From positions 1-34,272 of the forward strand of contig JADEWQ010000061.1 of assembly GCA_015207585.1 (NCBI GenBank): DNA of 34,272 nt. The letters are read 5' to 3'. Position numbers and translations under genes: made by a program. Shown in pieces: positions 1 to 9,363 of the stretch; positions within the stretch are counted from its first letter, which is position 1, and each line of letters opens with the position of its first letter. Below the pieces are notes generated by a model that saw only the letters and a list, made by a program, of their open reading frames with translations, searched no databases and was not told the origin of the DNA. This DNA comes from Pleurocapsales cyanobacterium LEGE 06147 (GTDB taxonomy: Bacteria; Cyanobacteriota; Cyanobacteriia; Cyanobacteriales; Xenococcaceae).

Positions 1-50
1 TTGACTTCTTGGGGATGTTGCTCTATATATTTCCAGGTGTAATTACTCAT
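1..50 (-). CDS. Partial N-terminus of an unidentified protein, possibly a transposase
   Basis: A minus-strand ATG at 50-48 opens a frame that runs off the left edge without a stop. The visible product is MSNYTWKYIEQHPQEV. I have a vague memory of cyanobacterial DDE transposases beginning with a similar Tyr/Trp-rich 'YxWxYIExxPxE' stretch, but 16 residues are too few to establish this. No clear Shine-Dalgarno sequence precedes the ATG. It could equally be a chance open frame. Confidence 0.3.
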   Translation of the reverse strand, partial: MSNYTWKYIEQHPQEV

Positions 51-428
51 TTATTTTGGCTTGTTTGACCAATTTATGCTTGATTTACTTTTTTAATTTT
101 ATTTATAATTGTATTTTGGAGATGTCTTAAGCATTTTTTTTGATAGTTAATTATTATTTCAGATAACACTTAAATATATTTACTTAATTATTTTTTTTAT
201 TTAACAATTTTAATTATTAGCCGAGAAAGAATATCGGCAAGAATACCAGAGAAAAGTTTTTTTTCGAAAAAACACGTAGTTTTGTCTGAATAATTCTTAT
301 TGAAAAATTAACCCAATTTAATAAAAATATAATTATCATTAGGTTAACTAAACAGAAAAAATCAATGTTTAATTATTTGCAAAAGCAAAAGAACAAAATT
401 GATAAACATTTTTTTGCAGGTAGTTTAT
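51..428. other. AT-rich non-coding region upstream of the NRPS-like gene
   Basis: No plausible protein in either direction. The stretch is very AT-rich with many T and A runs. A T8-CG-A6 near-palindrome lies at 256-273 and a perfect TATAAT hexamer at 328-333. It probably holds the promoter and 5' untranslated leader of the A-T-R gene and, in the other direction, the leader of the partial ORF at the left edge. Confidence 0.5.
328..333 (+). promoter_or_regulatory. Candidate -10 box for the NRPS-like gene
   Basis: Perfect TATAAT hexamer about 110 nt upstream of the ATG at 443. A TTGAAA at 300-305 resembles a -35 box, but the spacing is about 22 nt, longer than the usual 16-18, so the pair is imperfect. 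In DNA this AT-rich the hexamer may be there by chance. Confidence 0.25.
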
Positions 429-434
429 AGGTGG
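429..434 (+). promoter_or_regulatory. Ribosome binding site deciding the start of the A-T-R gene
   Basis: AGGTGG lies 8 nt upstream of the ATG at 443. An in-frame GTG at 431 falls inside this motif, so the GTG is much more likely part of the Shine-Dalgarno sequence than the start codon. This removes four residues (MVNN) from the longest open frame. Confidence 0.65.
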
Positions 435-442
435 TAAATAAT

Positions 443-3400
443 ATGAATAAAAAGCCCCAATTGAATTTCGACAATGCTCTACAAACTTCTTTAGAACAAA
501 TGAGCGAATCAAAAACTACTGATAATGACATAATTCAAGCTACTGAAGGAATTTGTATTCATCAACTGGTCGAAAATCAAGTAGCAAAAACTCCTGATAC
601 TGTAGCAGTTATTTTTGAAGATCGGCAGTTAACTTATCGAGAACTAAATCAAAAAGCTAACCAATTAGCACACTATTTAATAGAATTGGGAGTTAAGCCA
701 GAAGTTTTGGTAGGGGTTTGTGTCGAGCGATCGCTAGAAATGATCGTTGCACTTCTAGCCATTCTCAAAGCAGGTGGAGCTTATGTTCCTCTCGATCCAA
801 ATTATCCACAGGAGCGTTTGGCATATATGCTAGAAGATAGCCAAGCTAAAGTATTGTTGAGTCAGTCTCAATTTGCCGAATCATTTACTGACCATTCAGT
901 AAAGGTTATCTATCTAGATAAACAATGGGAAATTATTGAAGGTGGTGAAGAGAATCCAACCACTGGAGTGCAGTTAGACCATTTAGCATATGTTATCTAT
1001 ACTTCTGGCTCCACTGGTAAGCCTAAAGGAGTAGCGATGCCCCATCTTCCTTTAATGAACTTATTAACTTGGCAAATGCAAAACTTTAAGCTTGTTAGAG
1101 CAAAAACACTCCAATTTACTCCTATCAGCTTTGATGTCTCCTTCCAGGAAATTTTTTCGACACTATGTTCGGGCGGTACTTTAGTTCTGATTCCAGACTC
1201 GACCCGTCGAAATTCAGAGGCACTTTTATCTTATTTAAGTAAACAAGCTATCGAACGTTTATTTCTTCCTTTTATAGCACTTCAGCATTTAGCCGAGGTA
1301 GCCAATCAGACCCGTTCACCTCTCTATTTACAAGAAGTTATCACCGCTGGCGAACAGTTAAAAATTACTCGTTCCATTGCTAATTGGTTTAGTCAGCTTA
1401 AAGATTGTACTTTATACAACCAGTATGGACCTTCTGAAAGTCATGTAGTAACTGAGTATCAGCTCTCTGGTTCACCTAAAGACTGGCCGCATCTACCGCC
1501 AATCGGACAGCCAATTACTAATACCACAATTTATCTGCTCGATCCTAATCTTCGTCGACAAAGCGATCCTATCAAGCTAGTCGACCCTGGAGAACCAGGA
1601 GAGTTAGCCATTGGTGGAGTAGCTTTAGCACGAGGCTATCTCAACCAACCAGAATTAATTGATAGTAAATTTATTTCCAATCCTTTTAATAACGAGACTG
1701 GCTCTCGACTCTACAGAACAGGCGATTTAGCACGTCTTCTACCAGATGGCAATCTTGAGTATATTGAACGGATTGATAACCAAGTCAAAATTCATGGTGT
1801 TCGGATTGAATTAGGAGAAATAGAAGTTAACCTTAGTCAACATTTAGAAGTCAAAGATGCAATAGTCGTTGCTCGTAAAGATTCAGCAGGTAATAAGCGT
1901 TTAGTTGCATATATTGTGGCGACAAATGCCAAAACTTCTGAGGATAAAAATAAATTAGAATTGCAACTACGAATTTTTCTCAAAGAACGTTTACCTAACT
2001 GCATGGTTCCATCTGCTTTTGTGTTTATGGATGCGCTACCATTGACTCCGTCTGGCAAAGTCGAACGCAGATCGTTACCTGCGCCAAGTCAAACTAGACC
2101 CACTTTAAAAGAGGATTTTGTTCCGCCTCGTACTTCAGTAGAGAAACAATTAGCAAAAATTTGGTCTCAAGTTCTTCAGGTTGAACCAATAGGAATTCAT
2201 GACAATTTCTTTGATTTAGGTGGCAACTCACTTCTAGCAATTCAGTTAGTCCATAAGACTAGAGAAGCTTTCCAAAAAGAATTGCCCATGGTGGCTCTTT
2301 TTGACGCACCAACCATTGCTGAGTTGAGCAAATTTATCGACACTAGTATGAATTTTGGTGTAACAGTTACGAGTGATAGTATTTCTGTTTCAAAATTAGA
2401 AGCAGAGGCTGCACTAGATCCTGCGATCGATCCAGACGATTTACCATTTGACTTTGTCACAGAACCAAATAATGTTTTAATCACTGGAGTAACTGGATTT
2501 CTGGGCGCTTTCCTTCTTTATGAACTTCTTGAGCAGACTCAAGCCAGCGTATATTGTTTAGTTCGAGCAACTAATGCTGAGACAGGTAAACAAAAAATTA
2601 GATCTAATCTGGAAAAATATTTAATTTGGAATGAAGAATATAGTTCAAGAATTGTTCCAGTCATTGGAGATCTCTCTCAACCTAGTTTAGGACTTTCTCA
2701 ACGACAATTTCTTGAGTTGGCAAACAAAATTGAGGTGATTTATCACAATGGTGCTTCGATTAGCCTTATTCATCCTTACTCTGTACTTCGAGCTGCCAAT
2801 GTTTTAGGAACTCAAGAACTGTTGAAACTTGCAACTCAAATTAAAATTAAACCCATTCACTTCATCTCCACTTTAGATGTTTTTCAAACTTCACATGCAT
2901 TCAGCACAGATCCTATTGCAGAACAAGATGAACTTAATCCTGCTGAAGCAGTTTACTTTGATGGATATACCAAGAGTAAATGGGTATCGGAGAAGATGAT
3001 TCGAATTGCTCAGTCTCGAGGACTGCCTGCCTCTATATACAGACCAGCAATGATCGCGGGACATAGTAAAACAGGTGTTTCTAATGTCAATGATTTAATG
3101 AACAGACTTATTAAAGGCTTTATCGAGCTTAAAAGCGCACCGAACTTCGAAATGATGATTAATATAGCTCCGGTTGATTATTTTAGTAAAGGAGCGATTT
3201 ATTTATCTAAACAGAAAGAATCATTAGGAAAAGGATTTAACTTCATTAATCCGCAACCATTGCCAATGAGTGAATTTATTCAGTTAATTAATAGCTGTGG
3301 ATATCCTGTTAAGCAAGTTGAACATAGGGAATGGGAAGCTCTGCTTTTGCAAAACATCAGTTCTTTAGATGGAATCGTATCTGTTTTAACCTCAAAAGCA

Positions 3401-3616
3401 TCTGCAGAAAATCCAAGCTATATAGAAAGATCTTCTGTAGGAGCACAATTAGTTAGTTGCCAAAATGTCCTCAACGGACTCAGAGAAACTTCCATCGTCT
3501 GTCCACCGATAAATACTAAATTGTTTAATACCTACTTCTCTTACTGGAATTACATAGGTTTTCTCGATGCACCAATAGTCCATGACTATCAAAAAATTTC
3601 AAGTGTTATAGCTTGA
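443..3616 (+). CDS. Stand-alone NRPS-like A-T-R enzyme (adenylation, carrier, thioester reductase)
   Basis: About 1057 residues from ATG 443. The adenylation domain (about 40-545) shows [11 protein letters not shown], the YGPSES core, YRTGD and [11 protein letters not shown], with the catalytic Lys near residue 539. A carrier domain follows, with [17 protein letters not shown] and phosphopantetheine Ser near 596. The C-terminal part (about 675-1050) is a thioester-reductase domain with a GVTGFLG nucleotide-binding loop and a YTKSK catalytic pair (Y842, K846). There is no condensation or thioesterase domain. Such enzymes activate a carboxylic or amino acid, load it on the carrier and release it reductively with NAD(P)H as an aldehyde or alcohol. 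My hand alignment to GrsA reads the pocket as D-V-Q-F-I-A-Q-V-V-K, one residue from the proline code I remember, so prolinal or prolinol is the inferred product. No tailoring gene lies beside it in the window, and the gene seems to form its own transcription unit. Substrate and product are inference. Confidence 0.9.
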   Translation: MNKKPQLNFDNALQTSLEQMSESKTTDNDIIQATEGICIHQLVENQVAKTPDTVAVIFEDRQLTYRELNQKANQLAHYLIELGVKPEVLVGVCVERSLEMIVALLAILKAGGAYVPLDPNYPQERLAYMLEDSQAKVLLSQSQFAESFTDHSVKVIYLDKQWEIIEGGEENPTTGVQLDHLAYVIYTSGSTGKPKGVAMPHLPLMNLLTWQMQNFKLVRAKTLQFTPISFDVSFQEIFSTLCSGGTLVLIPDSTRRNSEALLSYLSKQAIERLFLPFIALQHLAEVANQTRSPLYLQEVITAGEQLKITRSIANWFSQLKDCTLYNQYGPSESHVVTEYQLSGSPKDWPHLPPIGQPITNTTIYLLDPNLRRQSDPIKLVDPGEPGELAIGGVALARGYLNQPELIDSKFISNPFNNETGSRLYRTGDLARLLPDGNLEYIERIDNQVKIHGVRIELGEIEVNLSQHLEVKDAIVVARKDSAGNKRLVAYIVATNAKTSEDKNKLELQLRIFLKERLPNCMVPSAFVFMDALPLTPSGKVERRSLPAPSQTRPTLKEDFVPPRTSVEKQLAKIWSQVLQVEPIGIHDNFFDLGGNSLLAIQLVHKTREAFQKELPMVALFDAPTIAELSKFIDTSMNFGVTVTSDSISVSKLEAEAALDPAIDPDDLPFDFVTEPNNVLITGVTGFLGAFLLYELLEQTQASVYCLVRATNAETGKQKIRSNLEKYLIWNEEYSSRIVPVIGDLSQPSLGLSQRQFLELANKIEVIYHNGASISLIHPYSVLRAANVLGTQELLKLATQIKIKPIHFISTLDVFQTSHAFSTDPIAEQDELNPAEAVYFDGYTKSKWVSEKMIRIAQSRGLPASIYRPAMIAGHSKTGVSNVNDLMNRLIKGFIELKSAPNFEMMINIAPVDYFSKGAIYLSKQKESLGKGFNFINPQPLPMSEFIQLINSCGYPVKQVEHREWEALLLQNISSLDGIVSVLTSKASAENPSYIERSSVGAQLVSCQNVLNGLRETSIVCPPINTKLFNTYFSYWNYIGFLDAPIVHDYQKISSVIA

Positions 3617-3629
3617 TAAATTACTGAGC

Positions 3630-3662
3630 TGGCGTTGTTGAATTTGATATTAGTCAACGCCA
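3630..3662 (+). terminator. Hairpin after the A-T-R gene
   Basis: An 8-bp inverted repeat (TGGCGTTG at 3630-3637, CAACGCCA at 3655-3662) with a 17-nt loop starts 13 nt after the stop codon at 3616. No strong T tract follows, so termination is possible but not assured. Confidence 0.35.
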
Positions 3663-3900
3663 CCAATCTTATAAATTTTAGTCACTTATACCTCCCTACT
3701 GTGTTAAAAACCGCTGCTAAAACAATCCGATAAGAGGTTTTCAATAACCAATTCATCAGTATTTTCCAGCTTTTCGGTTGAGAGATTCGGAGCTAGCTTA
3801 GAAATATTCAGTTTGCATATTTAGTACAGATTTATCATCTTTATCATCTGAATCTACTGAGCTTTATCCGTATCCAACTTAAATTATTGCAAGATTGCTT

Positions 3901-6666
3901 ATGACTTTTTCCAATCTCGAGCCGCAATCTAATAGTGAAACTAAGACCCAATTTTCAAATCTAGGCGCTATTTTCTTAAAATCATCTAAATGTAAGCCCT
4001 TTCATTTGAAATCAATTGGCTCTGGTTTATTCATAGCTGTAATGAGTGGTGCTGTTGTCAGTCTGGGAGGTATCGCTATTATTTTCTACGAGGTACTGCA
4101 AAAACAGGCAGAAACTCAGCTTCGCGATACGTTAAACACGGAAGTTCATGCAATTAAAAGTAAGCTTACGCCCGTACAACAGTCCTTACGGAATCTCGGT
4201 GGCATGGCTCAGTTTTTAAAAGACATAGGAGAGAAAGACCCTAGGGTGTATGAAGCTATGCTTCTTGATTTCTTCCTAAAACGACCTTCTTTAGTGATGG
4301 GTATCTCCCTTCAACAAACGCCTTATGGAATTTTGTCAGACCGCCAGTGGTATGCTTCTTACTACTATTATGCTGAACAAAATACTTCAGACCTAATTGG
4401 TAGGCGTTTATCCTCGCCCAATGACTCAGTGCTTTATGCCGATCTAGTAATTGAGGACGACTCACCGAATCAAGATTATTACAAGGAAACTATTGCAATT
4501 GGCAAAGATAGCTGGCTTGAACCTTACCAATGGTATGACATAACAATGTCTACCTCAAACCATATACTTTTTGATAGTCAGGACAAGGTAGTTGGTTTCG
4601 TCTCGATGGATGTGAATTTGACTGCTTTGAGTGAACAGCTCGAGCAGCATGTCATCCGCGAAACTGGTTATTTTGTGATGGTGAGTGAGCAAGGTAACTT
4701 GGTATCTTATCCACCAGATTCCTCGAAAGTTAGGCAAAGCTATCAGACAGTTCCAATTCTCAAAGAGATCTGGCCTCAGTTGCAGCAGAGTCAATCTGGA
4801 TTATTACGTTCAGGTGGTAACTATTGGGCTTATGAGCGAATCCCAAGTACAAACTGGTTAATGCTTGCAGTAGTTCCCCGCTCTGTCGTATTGATTCCAG
4901 TATTAGCTATTACTTTAGGAGGAACGCTAGGTGCCGGCACGATACTGGCAGTAGTGGTTTATTTATTTGTTCAACGACTGAACCGTCGTTTGAAACCTAT
5001 TCTTGATGAGTGTCAAAAGTTAGTAGAAGCAGATGCCCAGAGAGCACTTCGGTTAAATGGAGAAGAAGCAACTGCTCTTGAAATGCAAGTGCAACAGCTA
5101 GATCTCCACAATGTCGACGAACTGGAGGTATTAGAATACTCATTTCGCCAAATGAGCGAGCAGTTACAAGCTTCCTTTGAAGAGCTAGAACTGCGGGTAG
5201 AGGAAAGAACTGCCGAGCTAAAAGAAGCCAAGGAAGTAGCTGATGCAGCCAACCAAGCCAAGAGCGAATTTTTAGCTAACATGAGCCATGAACTGAGAAC
5301 TCCTCTCAATGGTATTTTGGGCTATGGGCAGATCCTGCGACAGTCAAATCATATGTCAGAAAAAGAGAAAAAGGGAATAGAAATTATTAACCAGTGTGGT
5401 TCTCATCTGTTGACTCTCATCAACGATATTCTCGATCTTTCTAAAATCGAAGCTCGGAAAATGGAACTAAATACTACCGAGTTTCATTTTCCTTCATTCC
5501 TCCAAGGAGTTGTCGAAATCTGCCGCATCAAAGCCGAGCAAAAAGGAATCGAATTTATCTATCACCAGGATGGTACGCTGCCGACGGGTATCGATACCGA
5601 TGAAAAACGTTTGCGGCAGGTTTTAATGAATTTGCTCAGCAATGCGATTAAATTTACCGACCGAGGTAAGGTTATATTTACTGTTAAAGCGGAAAAAGTA
5701 AATTTTATTGAAAAAGAAAGAATAACTGTCAATCGGGTTCGTTTCCAAGTCAAAGATAGCGGCATAGGAATTAGCCCCGAAGATTTAGAAAAAATCTTTT
5801 TACCTTTCGAACAAGTAGGCAGCTTTCAAAAACAGTCCGAGGGTACGGGACTGGGATTGGCTATCAGTCAAAAAATTGTTGCCCTGATGGGGGGGGTTTT
5901 GCAAGTACAAAGTCAATTAGGAGAGGGCAGCACCTTTTGGTTTGAGGTAGAACTTTCTGAAGCGACAGCGTGGGCAGAAGCAGCCAAATTTTTCCCACAA
6001 GGTACCGTTACTGGTTTTAAGGGTCAACCACGAAAAATCTTAGTGGTAGACGATATCTGGGAAAATCGCTCGGTTATAGTCAATTTGCTCGAACCGCTTG
6101 GTTTTGAAATGATTGAAGCTGAAAACGGTCAAGATGGTTTGGATAAGATCGCTCAGTTAAAACCGGATCTGGTAATTACCGATATAGCCATGCCAGGGGT
6201 AGATGGTTATGAAATGCTCGCCCAAATACGCCAGAATTCTCAATGGCAAAATATAGTTATCATTGTTTCCTCTGCCAGCGTATTTGACAGCGACAGACAA
6301 AAGAGTTTGGATGCCGGAGCTAATGATTTTTTGCCCAAGCCCATCCAAGCCAACAGTTTGTTAACAGCACTGCAAAAACTTCTACAACTGGAGTGGGTAT
6401 ACGAAGAAAGCCTAATAGGAAGCCAAGAAAAAACCTTGGAGCAAATAGATCTAGCTCAAATCATACCTCTATCGGTTGAAGATATGGCTTTGCTCTATGA
6501 TTTAACTCGAAAGGGCTTGGTCAATAATCTGCTTAACGAAATTGAGCGGATTGAAAAACTAGATAACAAGTTTATTCCTTTTACACGGAAAATTCGTCAA
6601 TTTGCCAGTGGTTTTCAGTTGCGACAAATGAGAACCTTCATCGAGCAGTATCTGGAAACTAATTAG
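3901..6666 (+). CDS. Membrane-bound hybrid histidine kinase with extracytoplasmic sensor domain and receiver
   Basis: 921 residues from the ATG at 3901; a TTG two codons upstream is also in frame but less likely. One N-terminal membrane helix (about 40-65) and a second near 330-355 bracket a roughly 260-residue periplasmic region that looks like a Cache-type sensor. A HAMP/coiled-coil stretch leads to HisKA ([20 protein letters not shown], phospho-acceptor His463), HATPase_c (N box NLLSNAIKF, then DSGIGIS and GTGLGLAIS) and a receiver domain (phospho-acceptor Asp761 in ITDIAMPG, conserved Ser and Lys present). About 100 helical residues follow the receiver with no motif I recognise. It is the first gene of a co-directional signalling cluster and probably the signal input. 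The ligand cannot be read from sequence; Cache domains often bind small organic molecules. Confidence 0.9.
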   Translation: MTFSNLEPQSNSETKTQFSNLGAIFLKSSKCKPFHLKSIGSGLFIAVMSGAVVSLGGIAIIFYEVLQKQAETQLRDTLNTEVHAIKSKLTPVQQSLRNLGGMAQFLKDIGEKDPRVYEAMLLDFFLKRPSLVMGISLQQTPYGILSDRQWYASYYYYAEQNTSDLIGRRLSSPNDSVLYADLVIEDDSPNQDYYKETIAIGKDSWLEPYQWYDITMSTSNHILFDSQDKVVGFVSMDVNLTALSEQLEQHVIRETGYFVMVSEQGNLVSYPPDSSKVRQSYQTVPILKEIWPQLQQSQSGLLRSGGNYWAYERIPSTNWLMLAVVPRSVVLIPVLAITLGGTLGAGTILAVVVYLFVQRLNRRLKPILDECQKLVEADAQRALRLNGEEATALEMQVQQLDLHNVDELEVLEYSFRQMSEQLQASFEELELRVEERTAELKEAKEVADAANQAKSEFLANMSHELRTPLNGILGYGQILRQSNHMSEKEKKGIEIINQCGSHLLTLINDILDLSKIEARKMELNTTEFHFPSFLQGVVEICRIKAEQKGIEFIYHQDGTLPTGIDTDEKRLRQVLMNLLSNAIKFTDRGKVIFTVKAEKVNFIEKERITVNRVRFQVKDSGIGISPEDLEKIFLPFEQVGSFQKQSEGTGLGLAISQKIVALMGGVLQVQSQLGEGSTFWFEVELSEATAWAEAAKFFPQGTVTGFKGQPRKILVVDDIWENRSVIVNLLEPLGFEMIEAENGQDGLDKIAQLKPDLVITDIAMPGVDGYEMLAQIRQNSQWQNIVIIVSSASVFDSDRQKSLDAGANDFLPKPIQANSLLTALQKLLQLEWVYEESLIGSQEKTLEQIDLAQIIPLSVEDMALLYDLTRKGLVNNLLNEIERIEKLDNKFIPFTRKIRQFASGFQLRQMRTFIEQYLETN

Positions 6667-6727
6667 TTTATTTTGCAAGCTGCAATTGTCACTTTTTTCT
6701 TTGTTGAGTTAATCAAGATCGATCCAT

Positions 6728-6732
6728 GGGAG
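6728..6732 (+). promoter_or_regulatory. Ribosome binding site for the second hybrid kinase
   Basis: GGGAG lies 6 nt before the ATG at 6739. This favours 6739 over the upstream in-frame TTG at 6673, which would add a 22-residue hydrophobic stretch ahead of an otherwise cytoplasmic receiver domain. Confidence 0.65.
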
Positions 6733-6738
6733 ACAAAA

Positions 6739-8931
6739 ATGACAGCAATTCTGGATGCTCAGAGCATCTTAATTGTCGATGATAATGTTAACAATTTAGA
6801 GGTTCTTTCTGAAACTTTGACCGGGGCAGGATTTCAAGTTGCCGTAGCCATTGATGGCGAAAGCGCGATCGAGCAAATTCAGTATCATAAGCCGGAACTA
6901 ATTTTGCTGGATGTGATGATGCCGGGCATTGATGGATTTGAAACTTGTCACCGCCTGAAAGCAGACCCCTCAACCTATGATATCCCAATTATTTTTATGA
7001 CTGCCTTTTCCGAGACCAATAAGAAAGTTAAAGGCTTTTTCTTGGGAGCAGTTGACTATATCACCAAACCGTTTCAGCAAGAGGAAGTGTTGGCAAGAGT
7101 TAGAGTCCAGTTGCAGTTGCGCAACTTGACCAGAACCCTCGAACAACAAAATAACACGCTCAAGCATGAAATTGTCAGCAGAGAGAAAGCAGAAACTTCT
7201 TTGCTTAAACTCAACCACGAATTAGAAAAATATGTCGAGGAACGTACGACTAAGCTTTCTCAAGTCTTACAAAAACTTCGTCACACTCAAGTTCAACTAC
7301 TACGACAAAAACAAGAACTGGAAAACCGAGTTCAGGCACGCACTGCTGAATTGGCTAAAAGTATGGAGGAAGCCGAAAAAGCTCGTACTGAAGCGGAAAA
7401 AGCCAATCAGTCCAAAAGCCAATTTCTTGCCAATATGAGCCATGAATTGCGTACGCCGATGAACGCGATTATTGGCTATAGCGAAATGTTAATGGAAGAA
7501 GCAGAAGAACTTGGTCAAAAATATTTCATTCCCGATTTACAAAAAATTTATGGCGCAGGGAAACATCTTTTAAGTTTGATCGATGACATTCTCGACTTAT
7601 CCAAGATTGAAGCCGGACGAATGGAACTCTATCTAGAAACTTTCGAGATTAGTTCTCTCGTTCATGATGTCGTATCTACCATCACCCCATTAGTGGCTAA
7701 AAACGCTAATTACTTTCAAGTAATTTGTCCTGAGAATCTCGGTACCATGCGCGCAGATTCGACTAAAGTGCGTCAGAGTTTGTTCAACCTCCTGAGTAAT
7801 GCGAGTAAATTCACGGAAAACGGCACTATTACCCTTACACTCAGTCGCCAAACTACCAAAGGAAAAGATTGGATTGTCTTTCAAGTCAGCGATAAAGGTA
7901 TAGGTATGACCCCAGAACAAATGGGGAAATTATTTCAGGCTTTTACTCAGGCAGATGCTTCTACTACCCGCAAATACGGCGGAACTGGCTTGGGCTTAGC
8001 GATTACCAAAAAATTCTGTCAAATGATGGAAGGAGATATCACTGTAGAGAGCGAGTCGGGCAAAGGATCTACTTTCACCATCCAACTGCCAGTCGAAGTG
8101 CAAATGGTGACCAAAATAGAGTTTTCTGAATTGCCTCAAGAAGATCTTTTTTCTAATAAGCAAAATACTATTTTAGTCATTGATGACGACCCCACAATCC
8201 ATGATTTGATGAGGCGTTTTCTCACCAAACAAGGATTTCAGGTGCGAACTGCTAACAGCGGTCCTGAAGGACTGCGCTTAGCCAAAGAACTTCAACCAGA
8301 GGCGATTACTCTCGATGTCATGATGCCTGGCATGGATGGCTGGGCAGTACTAGCCGCTCTTAAGGCTGACCCCGAAACAGCTCATATTCCAACCATTGTA
8401 ATGACCATTGTCGACAATCAAAATCTTGGCTATGCTTTGGGTGCTGCCGACTACATACTCAAACCTATTAATCGCAATGAATTAATGTCAGTATTGCAAA
8501 AATATGGAACGAGCCAATCTCCTAATTCGATTTTGGTAGTAGAAGACGATCTTAACAACAGAGAAATGCTCCGCCGTCAACTAGAGAAAGAAAACTGGCA
8601 GGTAATGGCAGTAAAAAATGGTCGCGAAGCATTAGAGGCGATCGCTACTCATCGACCGAGGCTGATTATTGCCGATCTGATGATGCCAGAAATGGATGGT
8701 TTTGAGTTGGTTCACGAACTGCGTCAGCACGCTCCATGGCGTTCGATTCCTATAATCGTCCTTACAGCTAAAGAACTTACAGAAACAGACCGACAAAAAT
8801 TGTATGGACATGTAGAAAAAATTGTTCAGAAGGGTTCCTATCAGCGTCAAGCTTTGCTGACAGAAGTACACGCTCTCCTTTCAGAAGCGATTTCTCGCAA
8901 GAAAACTAAGCAGACCGTGTCATCTCTCTAA
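6739..8931 (+). CDS. Soluble hybrid histidine kinase, REC-HisKA-HATPase-REC-REC
   Basis: 730 residues from ATG 6739. Order: an N-terminal receiver (SILIVDDN, phospho-acceptor Asp58 in [12 protein letters not shown] lysine); a long coiled coil (about 130-220); HisKA with His235 in [20 protein letters not shown]; HATPase_c ([28 protein letters not shown]); a second receiver (Asp526, [10 protein letters not shown]); and a third (Asp646, [11 protein letters not shown]). There are no membrane segments. An N-terminal receiver suggests the kinase is controlled by another kinase, plausibly the membrane kinase just upstream, while the two C-terminal receivers could pass phosphate onward or act as a phosphate sink. 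The third receiver has Lys in the segment KIVQKGSY rather than the usual KP pair, so it may be atypical. The next gene, a lone receiver, starts 29 nt after the stop. Confidence 0.92.
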   Translation: MTAILDAQSILIVDDNVNNLEVLSETLTGAGFQVAVAIDGESAIEQIQYHKPELILLDVMMPGIDGFETCHRLKADPSTYDIPIIFMTAFSETNKKVKGFFLGAVDYITKPFQQEEVLARVRVQLQLRNLTRTLEQQNNTLKHEIVSREKAETSLLKLNHELEKYVEERTTKLSQVLQKLRHTQVQLLRQKQELENRVQARTAELAKSMEEAEKARTEAEKANQSKSQFLANMSHELRTPMNAIIGYSEMLMEEAEELGQKYFIPDLQKIYGAGKHLLSLIDDILDLSKIEAGRMELYLETFEISSLVHDVVSTITPLVAKNANYFQVICPENLGTMRADSTKVRQSLFNLLSNASKFTENGTITLTLSRQTTKGKDWIVFQVSDKGIGMTPEQMGKLFQAFTQADASTTRKYGGTGLGLAITKKFCQMMEGDITVESESGKGSTFTIQLPVEVQMVTKIEFSELPQEDLFSNKQNTILVIDDDPTIHDLMRRFLTKQGFQVRTANSGPEGLRLAKELQPEAITLDVMMPGMDGWAVLAALKADPETAHIPTIVMTIVDNQNLGYALGAADYILKPINRNELMSVLQKYGTSQSPNSILVVEDDLNNREMLRRQLEKENWQVMAVKNGREALEAIATHRPRLIIADLMMPEMDGFELVHELRQHAPWRSIPIIVLTAKELTETDRQKLYGHVEKIVQKGSYQRQALLTEVHALLSEAISRKKTKQTVSSL

Positions 8932-8960
8932 TTAAAAACTTATCCGCTCGAGAACCAGCC

Positions 8961-9329
8961 ATGGCAAAAATACTGTTAGTCGAAGACAACGAAATGAACC
9001 GAGATATGCTCTCTCGTCGCTTACAGCGCAAGGGTTATGAGGTAATCATTGCCGTTGATGGTGCTGAAGGTGTTTCCATGACCTCTTCAGAAAATCCCGA
9101 CTTAGTTTTGATGGACATGAGTCTACCTATTATGGATGGTTGGGAAGCAACGCGGCAGCTGAAAGCTAATCCCCAAACCCAAGAAATTCCCGTGATTGCC
9201 CTAACTGCTCATGCTATGTTGGGCGATCGCGAAAAGGCATTGAAAGCTGGTTGCGATGACTACGATACTAAGCCGATTGAATTACCTCGCCTGCTGAGCA
9301 AGATCGAGACTTTTTTAGGAAGAAGTTAA
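8961..9329 (+). CDS. Single-domain CheY-like response regulator
   Basis: 122 residues consisting only of a receiver domain: acidic pocket LLVEDNEMN, phospho-acceptor Asp52 in LMDMSLPIMDG, Thr in ALTAHAM and Lys in TKPIELP. It has no output domain. The 'EDNEMNRDMLSRRL' style is typical of receivers near cyanobacterial hybrid kinases. It lies 29 nt downstream of the REC-kinase-REC-REC gene and 34 nt upstream of the phosphatase gene, so it is probably co-transcribed and may shuttle phosphate between kinases or act by protein-protein contact. Confidence 0.92.
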   Translation: MAKILLVEDNEMNRDMLSRRLQRKGYEVIIAVDGAEGVSMTSSENPDLVLMDMSLPIMDGWEATRQLKANPQTQEIPVIALTAHAMLGDREKALKAGCDDYDTKPIELPRLLSKIETFLGRS

Positions 9330-9363
9330 ATCTCCTGCAATCAAAAATCAAAGAATATTGTCA

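Noticed and set aside
6673-6738. 22-residue hydrophobic extension of the second hybrid kinase from TTG 6673
   Set aside because: GGGAG spaced 6 nt from ATG 6739 and the start of a soluble receiver domain favour the later start.
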